Shown here piece after piece: positions 18,870 through 27,880 of a DNA stretch of 64,000 nt (position 1 is the stretch's first letter; each line of letters begins with the position of its first letter). The notes below the pieces were generated by a model that worked only from the letters and a program-made list of their open reading frames with translations, was not told the origin of the DNA and did not search any database. Both the position numbers and the translations under genes were made by a program. Location: the NCBI RefSeq assembly GCF_000219625.1, contig NC_018209.1, positions 248,001 through 312,000 on the forward strand, in the 5' to 3' direction. This DNA is from Zymoseptoria tritici IPO323 (taxonomy: Eukaryota > Ascomycota > Dothideomycetes > Mycosphaerellales > Mycosphaerellaceae).

Positions 18870-19955
18870 TTACTGGCGCTTCCACATCGGATCATCCAAA
18901 CGAAACTCCCTCGCCACTTCCTTGATGTCCTTCAACGTGAAGCCACAAAAGCCCGGCCTCTTCACAATGTCCCATGCTAGAGCTCGGATCGGCACGGCGA
19001 CCTTGTCGTTCCACACATCCAGAAAGTTCCGATCATACCCACTATGAACCGGTTCCAGCTTGGACACTCTGAGACCGTCCACCGGGTCCCAATGCAGCGT
19101 GATCGACGAGTCGTGGTGGTATGGTCGACCCGGCGGCGGCGTGTCGGAGCCAGAAAGTCGCACTTCATCGTAATACATATCGTCAGGATCAACTTTCTCG
19201 TCAACGTCGAGGGTGGTCGAATAGCTGTAACTGCGGAAATCGATGTGATAGACCACGGGTTCCATAGTACCATGGCGGGCGTCGAGTTTCGTCTTCAAGC
19301 TACGTCGAAGGCCGAGCTTGCCTGCTGGGAGGTCGTAGTCGTTGCCGAAGTGAGCCCTGGCAAAGTGGTTGGGTACGATGACCTCCGAGGGTTCTTCTTC
19401 AGATTCGAGATTTGTGCGAACAATGACGATGAGCTTTGCGGATTTGAGATACTCTGGCAGCATCTCTGCGCGCAGTGCCGGGTAGATCTTGAGGAGAGGC
19501 GGCTCTGTAAAGTGCGCGAGGTGCTGTTCGGCGCCGTGGAAGACGAGTTCGTATACTCGAACGCGCAGCTCGACTGGAAGGTCTAGGAAGGTTGTCGATG
19601 CGTTGGGCTTCGTTGGTGGATAGCCGGTCAGCCATGGAAAGGTGATGAGTGGTAGTGGTGAGTCGGAGTCGCTGGAGTCATCATCTGAGTCGTCCGAATC
19701 GCCTGACCAATCCGAGTCGTCTGGATCGTATGCCATTCTGCCTGAACTTCTCAAACCACGTCTTGAGCCTTTCTGCGGTGGCGGAGGCGGCGGTCTACTG
19801 ACTGGACGTGAAGGCGCTGTGTTCCTGGGCGTCGGTCTCATGTTTGCGCGCCTTTCCGCGGAATAGTCTTTGTTCGCGGATGGTCTCCCACCCCGGTTCA
19901 TGACTGGGAATGGACCGAGTAGGTTTGAGAATATCGGATGATGAGAGTTTGACAT
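18870..19955 (-). CDS. Conserved acidic-linker protein of unknown function (paralogue A)
   Basis: A single-exon frame of 361 residues from ATG 19955 (MSNSHHPIFSNLL), ending at 18870. The N-terminal 60 residues are basic and Pro-rich (SRPVSRPPPPPPQKGSRRGL), followed by a Ser/Asp block (about 75-100). The conserved domain begins at ITFPWLTGYPP and contains LDLPVELRVRVYELVF, which resembles the F-box or 2EXR-type start of many fungal orphan proteins, then LPEYLKSAKLIVIVRTNLES, GNDYDLPAGKLGL and RPGFCGFTLKDIKEV near the end. The gene at 39505-40551 has the same order and many identical blocks. Function is unknown; a substrate-adaptor role is only a guess from the LPVELR-like segment. ATG 19901 (MNRGGRPS) is the other possible start. 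Confidence 0.7.
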   Translation of the reverse strand: MSNSHHPIFSNLLGPFPVMNRGGRPSANKDYSAERRANMRPTPRNTAPSRPVSRPPPPPPQKGSRRGLRSSGRMAYDPDDSDWSGDSDDSDDDSSDSDSPLPLITFPWLTGYPPTKPNASTTFLDLPVELRVRVYELVFHGAEQHLAHFTEPPLLKIYPALRAEMLPEYLKSAKLIVIVRTNLESEEEPSEVIVPNHFARAHFGNDYDLPAGKLGLRRSLKTKLDARHGTMEPVVYHIDFRSYSYSTTLDVDEKVDPDDMYYDEVRLSGSDTPPPGRPYHHDSSITLHWDPVDGLRVSKLEPVHSGYDRNFLDVWNDKVAVPIRALAWDIVKRPGFCGFTLKDIKEVAREFRLDDPMWKRQ

Positions 19956-19978
19956 ATCAGACGATGAGAGTTTGACAT
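19940..19978. repeat. 23-bp direct repeat spanning the start codon of paralogue A
   Basis: gatgagagtttgacat occurs at 19940-19955 and again at 19963-19978. On the minus strand each copy begins with ATGTCAAACTCTCATC, so the start codon context is doubled. The upstream copy is 23 bp away and therefore out of frame. Confidence 0.8.
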
Positions 19979-20270
19979 GAGAGGAAGAAAGAAAGAAAGA
20001 AACTCGACTTCCGGTTTGCATTACATTCGACGGAAACGGCCGTGCACGGACGTCGAGGCTGCTCTTCACATGTCAAAAGCTGTTATTCACCTGGCGTTGC
20101 CTAGATAGTGCCAAAGCTTGTTCAAGGAAACCCTCCCAGGAAGCAAACCGGAGATGGAGCAACAGCAACATGTCCACTCGACTGTATTGATAAGACAGCA
20201 AAGCAGACCAACCTTGTATGCCGTATCTCCTCCTGCGCATCGTCCTCTCTCTTCCACACACCTCCGCTCC

Positions 20271-21239
20271 TCATACCGTCAGAATCGCCCTCTTCACATT
20301 CTCAGTCGCACTCTTCGCATACTGCGCCTCAGGCGCATACATATTGAAACCATGAATCTGGCCCGGATAAATATGCAGCTCAGTCTGCACGCCCGCAGCC
20401 ATCAACCGCGCCGCAAACTGGACATCTTCGTGCACGAAAATGTCCAGCTGTCCACAATCGATATACGTCTCCGGCAGACCGCTCAGATCCTTGGCGCGAG
20501 CAGGCGCAGCATACGGAGAGACCTCGTCGGTCCCGCGAGCTTTGCCGAGCAAGGCGGTCCAGCCGGTGAGATTGTAGCCTGAGTTCCAAGTGGCGTAGGG
20601 CTCGATGCCGGCGATGGGCTCGATGTTCGTGTCGTCCAGCATGGGGTAGATGAGGATTTGCTTGCGTAGGGGCGGGTTGAGGCCTTGATCGCGAGCCATG
20701 AGTGCGGTGCCGGCTGCGAGGCCGCCGCCGGCGGATTCGCCCATGATGATGATTTTGGCCGGGTCGACGCCGACTTCTGCGGCGTGGGAGGAGAGCCATT
20801 GAAGGCCGCTGAAACAGTCTGTGACGGGAATAGGATCGGGAAATTCGGGAGCGAGGCGGTAAGTTACGGCGAAGACTGGGATGCCAGTGAGGTGGACGCG
20901 CTGTTTGATGCCCGGGGTAAACATGTCGACGCTGCCGAGGATCATGCCACCGCCGTGGATATAGAAAATGGCTGGAGAGGGCTCTTTGTTGGAGGCTGGA
21001 GTGGTTTCGCTGCGGAACTCGGCAATGTTGACGGTGTGTCCGTCCGGAGCGGTGGTTGTATGGTCTTTGCGTTCGATGGAGGATATGTCCGGCGTGGTGG
21101 CGGCGCGGGCAGTGAGCATGCCTCCTACGCGATCACGGAGAGCCTGAGGGTCGTTGGGAGGTAGTGGAGGAAGGCTGGCGAGGACGGTCGCCAAAGGAGC
21201 CAGGGCCGCAGCCAGCTCAGGGTCCAGGGTGAGAGCCAT
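20271..21239 (-). CDS. HSL-type alpha/beta hydrolase (esterase)
   Basis: Single exon, 322 residues from ATG 21239 (MALTLDPELAAALAPL). The hormone-sensitive-lipase branch is clear: oxyanion hole AIFYIHGGGMILGSVDMF, nucleophile elbow MGESAGGGLAAGTALMARD, catalytic Asp likely in the YIDCGQLDIFVHED region, and catalytic His in YPGQIHGFN close to the C-terminus. It has no signal peptide, so it is probably cytosolic. Family members hydrolyse short-chain esters, lactones or amides; the natural substrate is unknown. Compared with the hydrolase at 10184-11402 it lacks introns and is more like bacterial-type esterases, but no other sign of transfer is seen. Neighbours give no pathway hint. Confidence 0.9.
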   Translation of the reverse strand: MALTLDPELAAALAPLATVLASLPPLPPNDPQALRDRVGGMLTARAATTPDISSIERKDHTTTAPDGHTVNIAEFRSETTPASNKEPSPAIFYIHGGGMILGSVDMFTPGIKQRVHLTGIPVFAVTYRLAPEFPDPIPVTDCFSGLQWLSSHAAEVGVDPAKIIIMGESAGGGLAAGTALMARDQGLNPPLRKQILIYPMLDDTNIEPIAGIEPYATWNSGYNLTGWTALLGKARGTDEVSPYAAPARAKDLSGLPETYIDCGQLDIFVHEDVQFAARLMAAGVQTELHIYPGQIHGFNMYAPEAQYAKSATENVKRAILTV

Positions 21240-21849
21240 GGTAGGTGATGTGGTGAGATATGCCTGCAAATGCTTTCGGTTTCACTATGTTGTGTTGCTT
21301 TACTTGATGTGTATGCAGCGAAGTCGACTGGATGAGGTTGGCACTGTTGAATCCCTCGGGTTGGAACGCCTGAAAGCTGCGGGGTCCTGAAGTCAATTGG
21401 TAGCTTCACAGGCCGAGCATCCGAACACGAGCGCAGAGAAATGATAGCCGGTAGGCGCGGTAGTTGAGGTTGGATGCATCCTGCGTATTTCACAAGCTCT
21501 CGTTGGTCTGCGACCTCGATTCATTGCGCCTGTGCTTTGTAATACAGCTTCGTGAAAACGAGCCCGGAACAGCATGCTGATGGCTGACGTGGAGGAAGCT
21601 CGGCCATGGAGACAGCAGACGAGATGATCTCGAAAACCTTCGCTGTCCATGATATTCGAGCTGGATCCAAATTTTGAAAATGGTCCCAGTCAGAGTGCGG
21701 GCTTTCAGTTCGCAATCTGTCGCATGCTACTCCTCGCAGTCGATCGAACGCGAGTGCCGGTCACTGGCGAGGTCCAGGTCAACCCTCAAGACGTACAATC
21801 ATAATCCCGACGCATGAACCCTGCATACTTTCTGCACGAGAGGCTTAGT
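21240..21849. other. Intergenic, nothing recognised
   Basis: About 600 bp between the esterase start and the 3' end of the dihydrouridine synthase gene. Short overlapping frames only. Confidence 0.4.
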
Positions 21850-23643
21850 TCATCCGCAAACCACGCCCTCCTTGGGTATCTCGACTTGTTCCTGGCCACC
21901 TTCTTCAATGGCAGCATCCTGCGCGGCATCGCCGTTCGTCTCCACAGTCTCAATCCTCTCCTCAACACCCACGCTCGCTTTCTCCTTCTGCTCCTTTTCG
22001 GCCTCTAATTTCGCCAAGTCCTTCTTGCTCAACCTCAACGATCCTTTCTCATACGCCTCCTTCGGTAGAGGTCGCACTCGAGACTGACATACCCAGAATG
22101 GACGCTTGCATCTCTTGACGGCCTCCATGCTAGACTCTGTATTTAGCTCTGCCGCCTCTGTCTCAGCAGCAGTCTCGCCATCTGCTTCTTCGAAGTCTGC
22201 CGGATTCTTCTCATACGCGAGCAGTCCTTCCTTCACGGCCTGCTCGGTCAAGGTGAGGACATTCTCGTATGCGTCCAGATCGCCCGGCCGACATCTTGCA
22301 AGCGCATCACGCACGGTGTGATGTGTTCCGACCAGTGAACGAAGAATATGAAAGCAATGCGGTTGCATCGCCGTGAGATTCGGGTCTGTGCACTTCTCCT
22401 TCTTGCCGCCATTGGTCTTCTTTGCCTCAGCTCGCTTTTGCTTCTTTGGAGGTGGTGGACCTTCTCCGTCTGGCAGACTCCGCTTCTCGCCCGTTTGTAA
22501 TGCTGCCTCCTCGGCGGGCAGCGGATCGGATGGCAGGAAGAGAGGCTCCCTTTTCGGCGGATCTTGTCGCAGAACGTGCTCGTGAATGATATCGAGATAT
22601 CGTCGCAGTACTGCATCGGCTCGATAGCCTCCCTTTCCATCACGACCTCGCCAGTACTCTCGTCCCTCTTCGCCAGGCGGAGGACCAGGAGCAAAGATGG
22701 AAGGATCGTAGAGGTTGCCTTCCGCGCTCATCACAGCATCCGCTCCGGTGGCGTCAAGGCATTTCTGCAGATCGTCATACTGCAGAATGTTACCGTTGAC
22801 GAACATGACCGTATCTGGTGGGATGTTGTCTCGAATGTATCGCAGAATCGTCCAGTCTGCCAGCCCTGTGTTATGACCCTTCTGCTCTCGCTGTCGCCCA
22901 TGAACCGTGATGATACTCGCGCCCGCACTGAGAATCATCTTCGCATATTCCAAGCTCTTCTCCTTCGTCTCCAGGATCCGCATCTTTGCCGTCACAGGAA
23001 TGTCCAGATTTTTGTGCAGTGTGTTGATCAGCTTGTAAATCGTGTCCCAGTCTTCCTGCAAGAATGCTCCGTAGTGTCCTCTCTTCGCAATACCCTGTGG
23101 GCAGCCCAAGTTCAGATCTACCGCATCACAATACGGTTGCACGATCTTCGCCGCTTGCAACAGAACGTCCGGCTCATTCGCACAGAACTGCACGAACAAT
23201 GGCCGGTCCATCTTCGGATTGCCATCGAGATATGCATCCTCCTCGCTGATCGTCTTTTGGTGTTCAGAGTCACCTCCCGGCGCAGGCAGCACGAGCGGCG
23301 GCTTGACCGGTTCGAAGTGAGATGAGCGGTATTTCGGGGAGTCGATAAAGAGCTTCGCATGCAGCATGGGAGAGTATGCGAGGACTGTCGCGCGGAGGTC
23401 TGGAGGGAGGAATGATCGAGTGAGGAGTCGCCAGGCGAACTCGGACTGGTCGACCATAGGCGCGACAACATATTTGGGCGAGCCGATGCTCTCGTAAAAG
23501 GCTCGACCGTGGAGTTTGGTGGGAGTCATGGTTGCGAAGAGTCGTGACGACAAGATGGCGGGAGTGGCGGCTTGAGGTGTGAAAAGTCGGATTGTCTGAG
23601 CAGTGAGCGAGCACGTGAGACGACGACCGAGTTTCTCCCACAT
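21850..23643 (-). CDS. DUS1: tRNA-dihydrouridine synthase, Dus1 type
   Basis: Single exon, 597 residues. The FMN-dependent TIM barrel shows VVAPMVDQSEFAWRLLTR, FVQFCANEP, the catalytic-Cys segment DLNLGCPQGIAKRGHYGAF, TAKMRI, IITVHGRQREQKG and FVNGNI..GADAVMSAEGNL. This enzyme reduces uridines 16 and 17 in the D-loop of cytosolic tRNAs. The C-terminal 200 residues form a Lys/Glu-rich extension, longer than the yeast protein (about 420). The frame from ATG 23643 begins with an Arg/Ser/Thr-rich, acid-poor 38 residues (LGRRLTCSLTAQTIRLFT..), like a mitochondrial presequence; a second ATG at 23529 (MTPTKLHG) would give the cytosolic form. Two starts producing two locations are an inference. Confidence 0.93.
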   Translation of the reverse strand: MWEKLGRRLTCSLTAQTIRLFTPQAATPAILSSRLFATMTPTKLHGRAFYESIGSPKYVVAPMVDQSEFAWRLLTRSFLPPDLRATVLAYSPMLHAKLFIDSPKYRSSHFEPVKPPLVLPAPGGDSEHQKTISEEDAYLDGNPKMDRPLFVQFCANEPDVLLQAAKIVQPYCDAVDLNLGCPQGIAKRGHYGAFLQEDWDTIYKLINTLHKNLDIPVTAKMRILETKEKSLEYAKMILSAGASIITVHGRQREQKGHNTGLADWTILRYIRDNIPPDTVMFVNGNILQYDDLQKCLDATGADAVMSAEGNLYDPSIFAPGPPPGEEGREYWRGRDGKGGYRADAVLRRYLDIIHEHVLRQDPPKREPLFLPSDPLPAEEAALQTGEKRSLPDGEGPPPPKKQKRAEAKKTNGGKKEKCTDPNLTAMQPHCFHILRSLVGTHHTVRDALARCRPGDLDAYENVLTLTEQAVKEGLLAYEKNPADFEEADGETAAETEAAELNTESSMEAVKRCKRPFWVCQSRVRPLPKEAYEKGSLRLSKKDLAKLEAEKEQKEKASVGVEERIETVETNGDAAQDAAIEEGGQEQVEIPKEGVVCG

Positions 23644-24685
23644 CCAGTGTTGGTGTCGTTCGTGTAGTGGGGAGTGAGATCGTCAATGGAAGGAAGAGCA
23701 GAGAGCTTCATCCGCCGACATCGACAAAATTTAGTCTGGCGCGGCTAAACTTTGAACCCTGCATCTCACCTGAAGCTGACCTCACTGCATTGGAGCTCCT
23801 GACTTCACATCATCCTTCACTCTCACGCTTCACACTTCACGTGGCTCCGCGATTATACTATGATAAAAACCATGGGTCTTGACTGCCATTAGCTAGTCAC
23901 CCGACTTAGGGTGGGCGAAGAGACCTGGAACGCTTACCCGAAGAAATTCCACCACTATTCCGAGCCTGACCTCGCGTCCATACCCGAACACAAGTACGAT
24001 CAAACGTTCTGGATAGTGCACTGTGCCTTTCGACAGATCGAGTACCCATGGGACTGGTCTAATGCCGAACTTGCGAGACCAGGCTTGCCAGAGGAGATCC
24101 GGCAAGTAACTATCGTGCGGGTGCGAGTCACAAGGGAAAGAATCGTTCAGCGGCTGTGTGAACAATACGGATTTGGCGTGTAAGTGGGCTAGGGGAGACC
24201 TGCACGTATTTGGAACCAAGTATCGATGGGGTGTAGTTGGACTGGATCCAGGAACGGTCGATTGGTGGGCGCGGATGTTACCGCCTCCAGTCTTTGCGGC
24301 TAATGTCTCGAGGACAACCCTACGCGCGGTGGTAATGTGGCGATCCAAGGCGAAGAGGCAGTCGGCAGAGAGACGGAGCCTCAAGAGCCGCTGCCAACAA
24401 GAGCATTAGGAGCAGCAACTGAAGGCGATCCACCTTTCTGGACTCGAAACCTCCCTCGGCAGACTCTCCGCTGCCGCATCCGGCTAGTATGTCGGTGCAC
24501 TCGAGCCCACTCGCGACGTTCTTTCAACCTGAGGCAGATGTACGTGTCACATGCTTCACGTGTCAGCGTTTGCATGGTCCAAAGCTGAGCTTGGACGACT
24601 ACTTCCGCTTTCTTTCTCTGTCCTTTCTTCCTCTTACACACCACCTCTTCACATTCGATACCTTCCACACTTGCGCCCGTCAGTC
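23644..24685. other. Intergenic with an orphan open frame (23911-24183, +)
   Basis: A plus-strand frame of about 90 codons without a proper ATG reads like real protein (FWIVHCAFRQIEYPWDWSNA, LPEEIRQVTIVRVRVTRERI) and may continue in another frame after 24180 (WARGDLHVFGTKYRWG). It could be an exon of an unrecognised gene or a gene remnant. The minus strand is also open across part of it. No family is recognised. Confidence 0.3.
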
Positions 24686-26331
24686 ATGATGCTGATGCTG
24701 TCGGCGCTTCTCGCGCTTTTGCCTGCGCTGGCTAATGGCCTGCGCATCGAGCTCCCCTCGTTCACCTCGCCCGGCGCACCGACTAATGGCCTGCGCATCG
24801 AGCTCCCCTCGTTCACCTCGCCCGGCGCACCGACTACGACTCTATCAGATGCGAGTATTCCCCTTCACTTCAACTCGACAGTTGCGCCACTCCCGCACTC
24901 GACCTCCGCATACTCTCTCGACTCGACTGCTGCAGCCTCTCCGACCTCTACTTTTGCATATGTCAACACGACCGACGCGCACTTCTTCAACTCGACCGAT
25001 AATCACTCCATCGATCCACCAGATGCGCACGAGCACATAGTCCTCGTTGGATTCGAAGGCTGCAGCTATGAACAAGAGCGTCTCGTTCACATGGCTAGGG
25101 GGGATGCTCTGAAGATCTCCCGCGCCGTCGGCGACCCCAAATGGATGAATTTCGACGCTCACAGGGGCTCACTCATGTACGATTACTTCGGGAAATTCGA
25201 CCCATCCTCACTTGGTCCCTTCAACCTGTCATACACTCGGGACATCATTCGAAACAACTATCGCCAATTGCAGAGGTTCGGTCACGACAACGACAACTGG
25301 GACTTCGCTTTGGGAAAGTACGAACTTCCTTTGACTTCTCCGACAAGTGCAAGCTGATATACTGTCTAGTTACATCCAAATCCGATGCGGCGACGACAAC
25401 GACATTCCGTACAGGCTCGGAGACGGCTTTGGTGGTTGTAAATATGGAAACGCGAAGGCTCACGTTCTGTTCCATCCAAACAACGATGTCGAACTTCAAG
25501 GATATCCATTCAGTACGATTGTCCTCTGTAATAAGTTCTTCGATGAGCCCACACTCGACGAGCGAGTGTTTCTCTTACAGTCGCAAGTGCCGGACAAGAA
25601 TGGGGAACTTCAGCACAAGCTTGAGGATGTTCGAAACCTCGCAAGTCAAGGTATGTTCTCTTCCATCTGGCACGGCGTCACGTTGAACCACATTTTAACT
25701 CCTCATAGCCACCTTGTTCTTACACGAGCTCATCCACATTCCGCGCAAGACCGAGTACGACGCAGGCGTGTCCGATCCGAGATGTGAGGACGTCGTCGTC
25801 AACGACTTCGGCGTCAGAATGGGACGAGCATACGGTCCGAGACAAGCAAAATGGCTCGCGCGAGCCGAGAAGTACGGAACGTACTACGCCATCAGAAACG
25901 TCGACAACTTCGTCAACTACGCCCTTGCCAAATATGCCGAGACAGTCTTCACGATTCCGAAGGCATACCTGCCCAAGTTCGAGTGGCACACTGGTATCAG
26001 AGGTGCGAAGAAGCGTCAGGGTTGGGGCGGCGACGAGGACCCCCATGATGATGAAGCCGCCGGGTTTTCCGTGACGGTCACTTCCCTGGACGCTGTGCTC
26101 GACGACTGGAACTTCTACGGCGGCGACTGGTGTCTGCGCGACGAGGCCTGTCAGTACGATTGCCCGCCGGATTTGTCTCCCGTCTGCTCAGGCGGATCCT
26201 GCCATTGCCTCGACTGCGAAGCGCTCGGCTGCTCTGCCAAGTTACAGGATCCGAGCGGTACTGCATTCATGAACTTGACCATGGGCGCGAATGGAAAACT
26301 AGTCGATTTGGTGGGGACTGAAGACTTATGA
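24686..26331 (+). CDS. Secreted HExxH metallopeptidase-like protein (aspzincin-like)
   Basis: Three exons (24686-25317, 25370-25650, 25709-26331) give 511 residues; introns are 52 and 58 bp. Residues 1-17 are a signal peptide (MMLMLSALLALLPALA). A Ser/Thr/Asn-rich region with an exactly doubled 17-residue block follows (about 18-110). The core has ALKISRAVGDPKWMNFDAHR, a Cys pair (IRCGDD..GGCKYGN), and the zinc motif FLHELIH at 308-314, followed about 65 residues later by AIRNVDNFVNYALAKY, whose Asp could be the third zinc ligand as in M35-like enzymes. The C-terminal 60 residues are Cys-rich (CPPDLSPVCSGGSCHCLDC). It is probably an extracellular protease. Distance from true deuterolysins is unclear, so the M35 label is an inference. 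Confidence 0.8.
24733..24834 (+). repeat. Exact 51-bp tandem duplication in the metallopeptidase gene
   Basis: Bases 24733-24783 are repeated without change at 24784-24834. In frame this doubles NGLRIELPSFTSPGAPT just after the signal peptide. Perfect identity means a very recent event. Confidence 0.92.
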
Positions 26332-26629
26332 GTTCACACGAGCAGGAGGACCGATGGAGAACGAACTTGATACGACTTCGGCATTTGGGCACGAGGTGTG
26401 TGGTAATACGGCCTGGATTATGGCTGCGAACGGATTGGATAGTACGGAAGACTCAGTAGTGTCTGTAGAGTAGCTACATCGTGGCCGTACTCGATCCAGA
26501 GGTTCATAACAACTAGTCCGTCGTGTCCCGCGCGCTCGTGTTATCTCCCATATTCATGATCACTTGGATCTGCCATCATCTGTCCACTATTTTCAGGCAC
26601 TGTGCATTCAATCAGGTACCTCAATCTAT

Positions 26630-27880
26630 TCAGAGCTCCCCATGCTCTACGATTGCAAGCGCATTCTGCCCACTCGGAATCAAATCATCTACCTCTTCCG
26701 GGAATGACAACACAGGCAAGTCCCCGACATGAATCAATCCCAACCCCATTGAACCGTACGCTGCGGCCGCCATGCTCACCCCGAACACCTCCGACTCTTT
26801 CGTAGCGCCCTCCAACATCGCGGTATTCATCCCGAGTCCCTCGACAACGCTGCGAAACGCCACTCTAGCTGCATCCGTCCACTCGCCGCTTGCGACAACG
26901 ACGGACACTTGCGCCGGCGCAAACCACAAGCGCTCCGCTGCGCGCTCAATGTTCCAACGAACCGCCGCAGTCCACTCTTCACTCAACTCTCCCACATGAC
27001 CCAAATACACCACCTTCAAGCCCTCGTGGAAGCTCCACTGCGTGATGACAGCCTGACACCCCCTGCTTTCCTGAGCCCAGAACAACAGTCCGACATCGCT
27101 CGTGTGCACCACCAGCACCAATTGTTCTGGATTCTCGCATTCTGTGTACCATCGAGACCACATCCTCGGCGTGCTGAGGCGCATCCCCGCGCATATGTCG
27201 TTGCGCGCAGCAGATCTGTTCCAAGCGCATTGATGGCCCGACTGGTCGCCGCCCGGGCCGTTGAAAGGTCCAATCGGGTGGAAGCCTGCGGAAGAGGCGA
27301 CTTGTTGAAGAGAGTCGAAGATGTGGCCGAACAGGAGTCCCTCTTTTTCCGAGGCGAAGCGTGAGAGACTGACTCCCAAGTTGGAACCGAGGTAGTAGGG
27401 GAATGGTGAACTTGTCATGAGGAAGCGTACGTCGGAGATGACCACGTTTGGACGCACGTCCAGGGTGGTGACGATGTGTTGAGACTTGAGTCGTTGCAGG
27501 GCATGGTTCTTGGCCTTGAACACCGTATCCACCAAAGGTTTGAGGTCGAGGACGGATTGTAAGTCTCCGTACGTGACGGGATTCTCGGTTCTGTCCATCC
27601 AGTTCGGGAATCTTCCTTTGAGAGCGACGTCTTCTGCCCAGTCGAACATCTTGCGCATGGTTTGTCTGTAGGCAAAGCTGCCTCTTTCGTTCACGAGTCC
27701 CACGACTGAGCCATCGGGAAGAGACACAGAGCAGATGACGCCGTTGGGAGTGAAGTCGAGTGCGAAGATTGGTTGCGAAGCCGGAATTGAGAGGGCCTGG
27801 TCGGCTGCAGTGTCGAGTGAAGCATCCACTATAGAGAAGGTGAGGAGGACCAGTAGCAACATGGCGCATAGGTTGCGCAT
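26630..27880 (-). CDS. Secreted protein of unknown function, possibly Hsp70/actin-fold
   Basis: Single exon, 416 residues from ATG 27880. The signal peptide MRNLCAMLLLVLLTFSIVDA is clear, and no membrane helix or ER-retention tail follows. Near residue 38 a strand-turn-strand FALDFTPNGVICSVSLPDG resembles the phosphate-1 loop of Hsp70/actin-type ATPases, and near the end VSVVVASGEWTDAARVAF and SMAAAAYGSMGLGL fit the adenosine loop and the AA-YGAA-like region of Hsp70s. The middle contains paired cysteines (HQCAWNRSAARNDICAG, RWYTECENPEQ). I infer a diverged, secreted Hsp70-like fold; the Gly-Thr-Thr of active ATPases is missing. It is convergent with the metallopeptidase gene, leaving about 300 bp between. 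Confidence 0.65.
   Translation of the reverse strand: MRNLCAMLLLVLLTFSIVDASLDTAADQALSIPASQPIFALDFTPNGVICSVSLPDGSVVGLVNERGSFAYRQTMRKMFDWAEDVALKGRFPNWMDRTENPVTYGDLQSVLDLKPLVDTVFKAKNHALQRLKSQHIVTTLDVRPNVVISDVRFLMTSSPFPYYLGSNLGVSLSRFASEKEGLLFGHIFDSLQQVASSAGFHPIGPFNGPGGDQSGHQCAWNRSAARNDICAGMRLSTPRMWSRWYTECENPEQLVLVVHTSDVGLLFWAQESRGCQAVITQWSFHEGLKVVYLGHVGELSEEWTAAVRWNIERAAERLWFAPAQVSVVVASGEWTDAARVAFRSVVEGLGMNTAMLEGATKESEVFGVSMAAAAYGSMGLGLIHVGDLPVLSFPEEVDDLIPSGQNALAIVEHGEL

Noticed and set aside
20271..21239. Esterase as part of a cluster with the hydrolase at 10184-11402
   Set aside because: They are 9 kb apart with an unrelated phosphate permease and orphan gene between, and belong to different subgroups.
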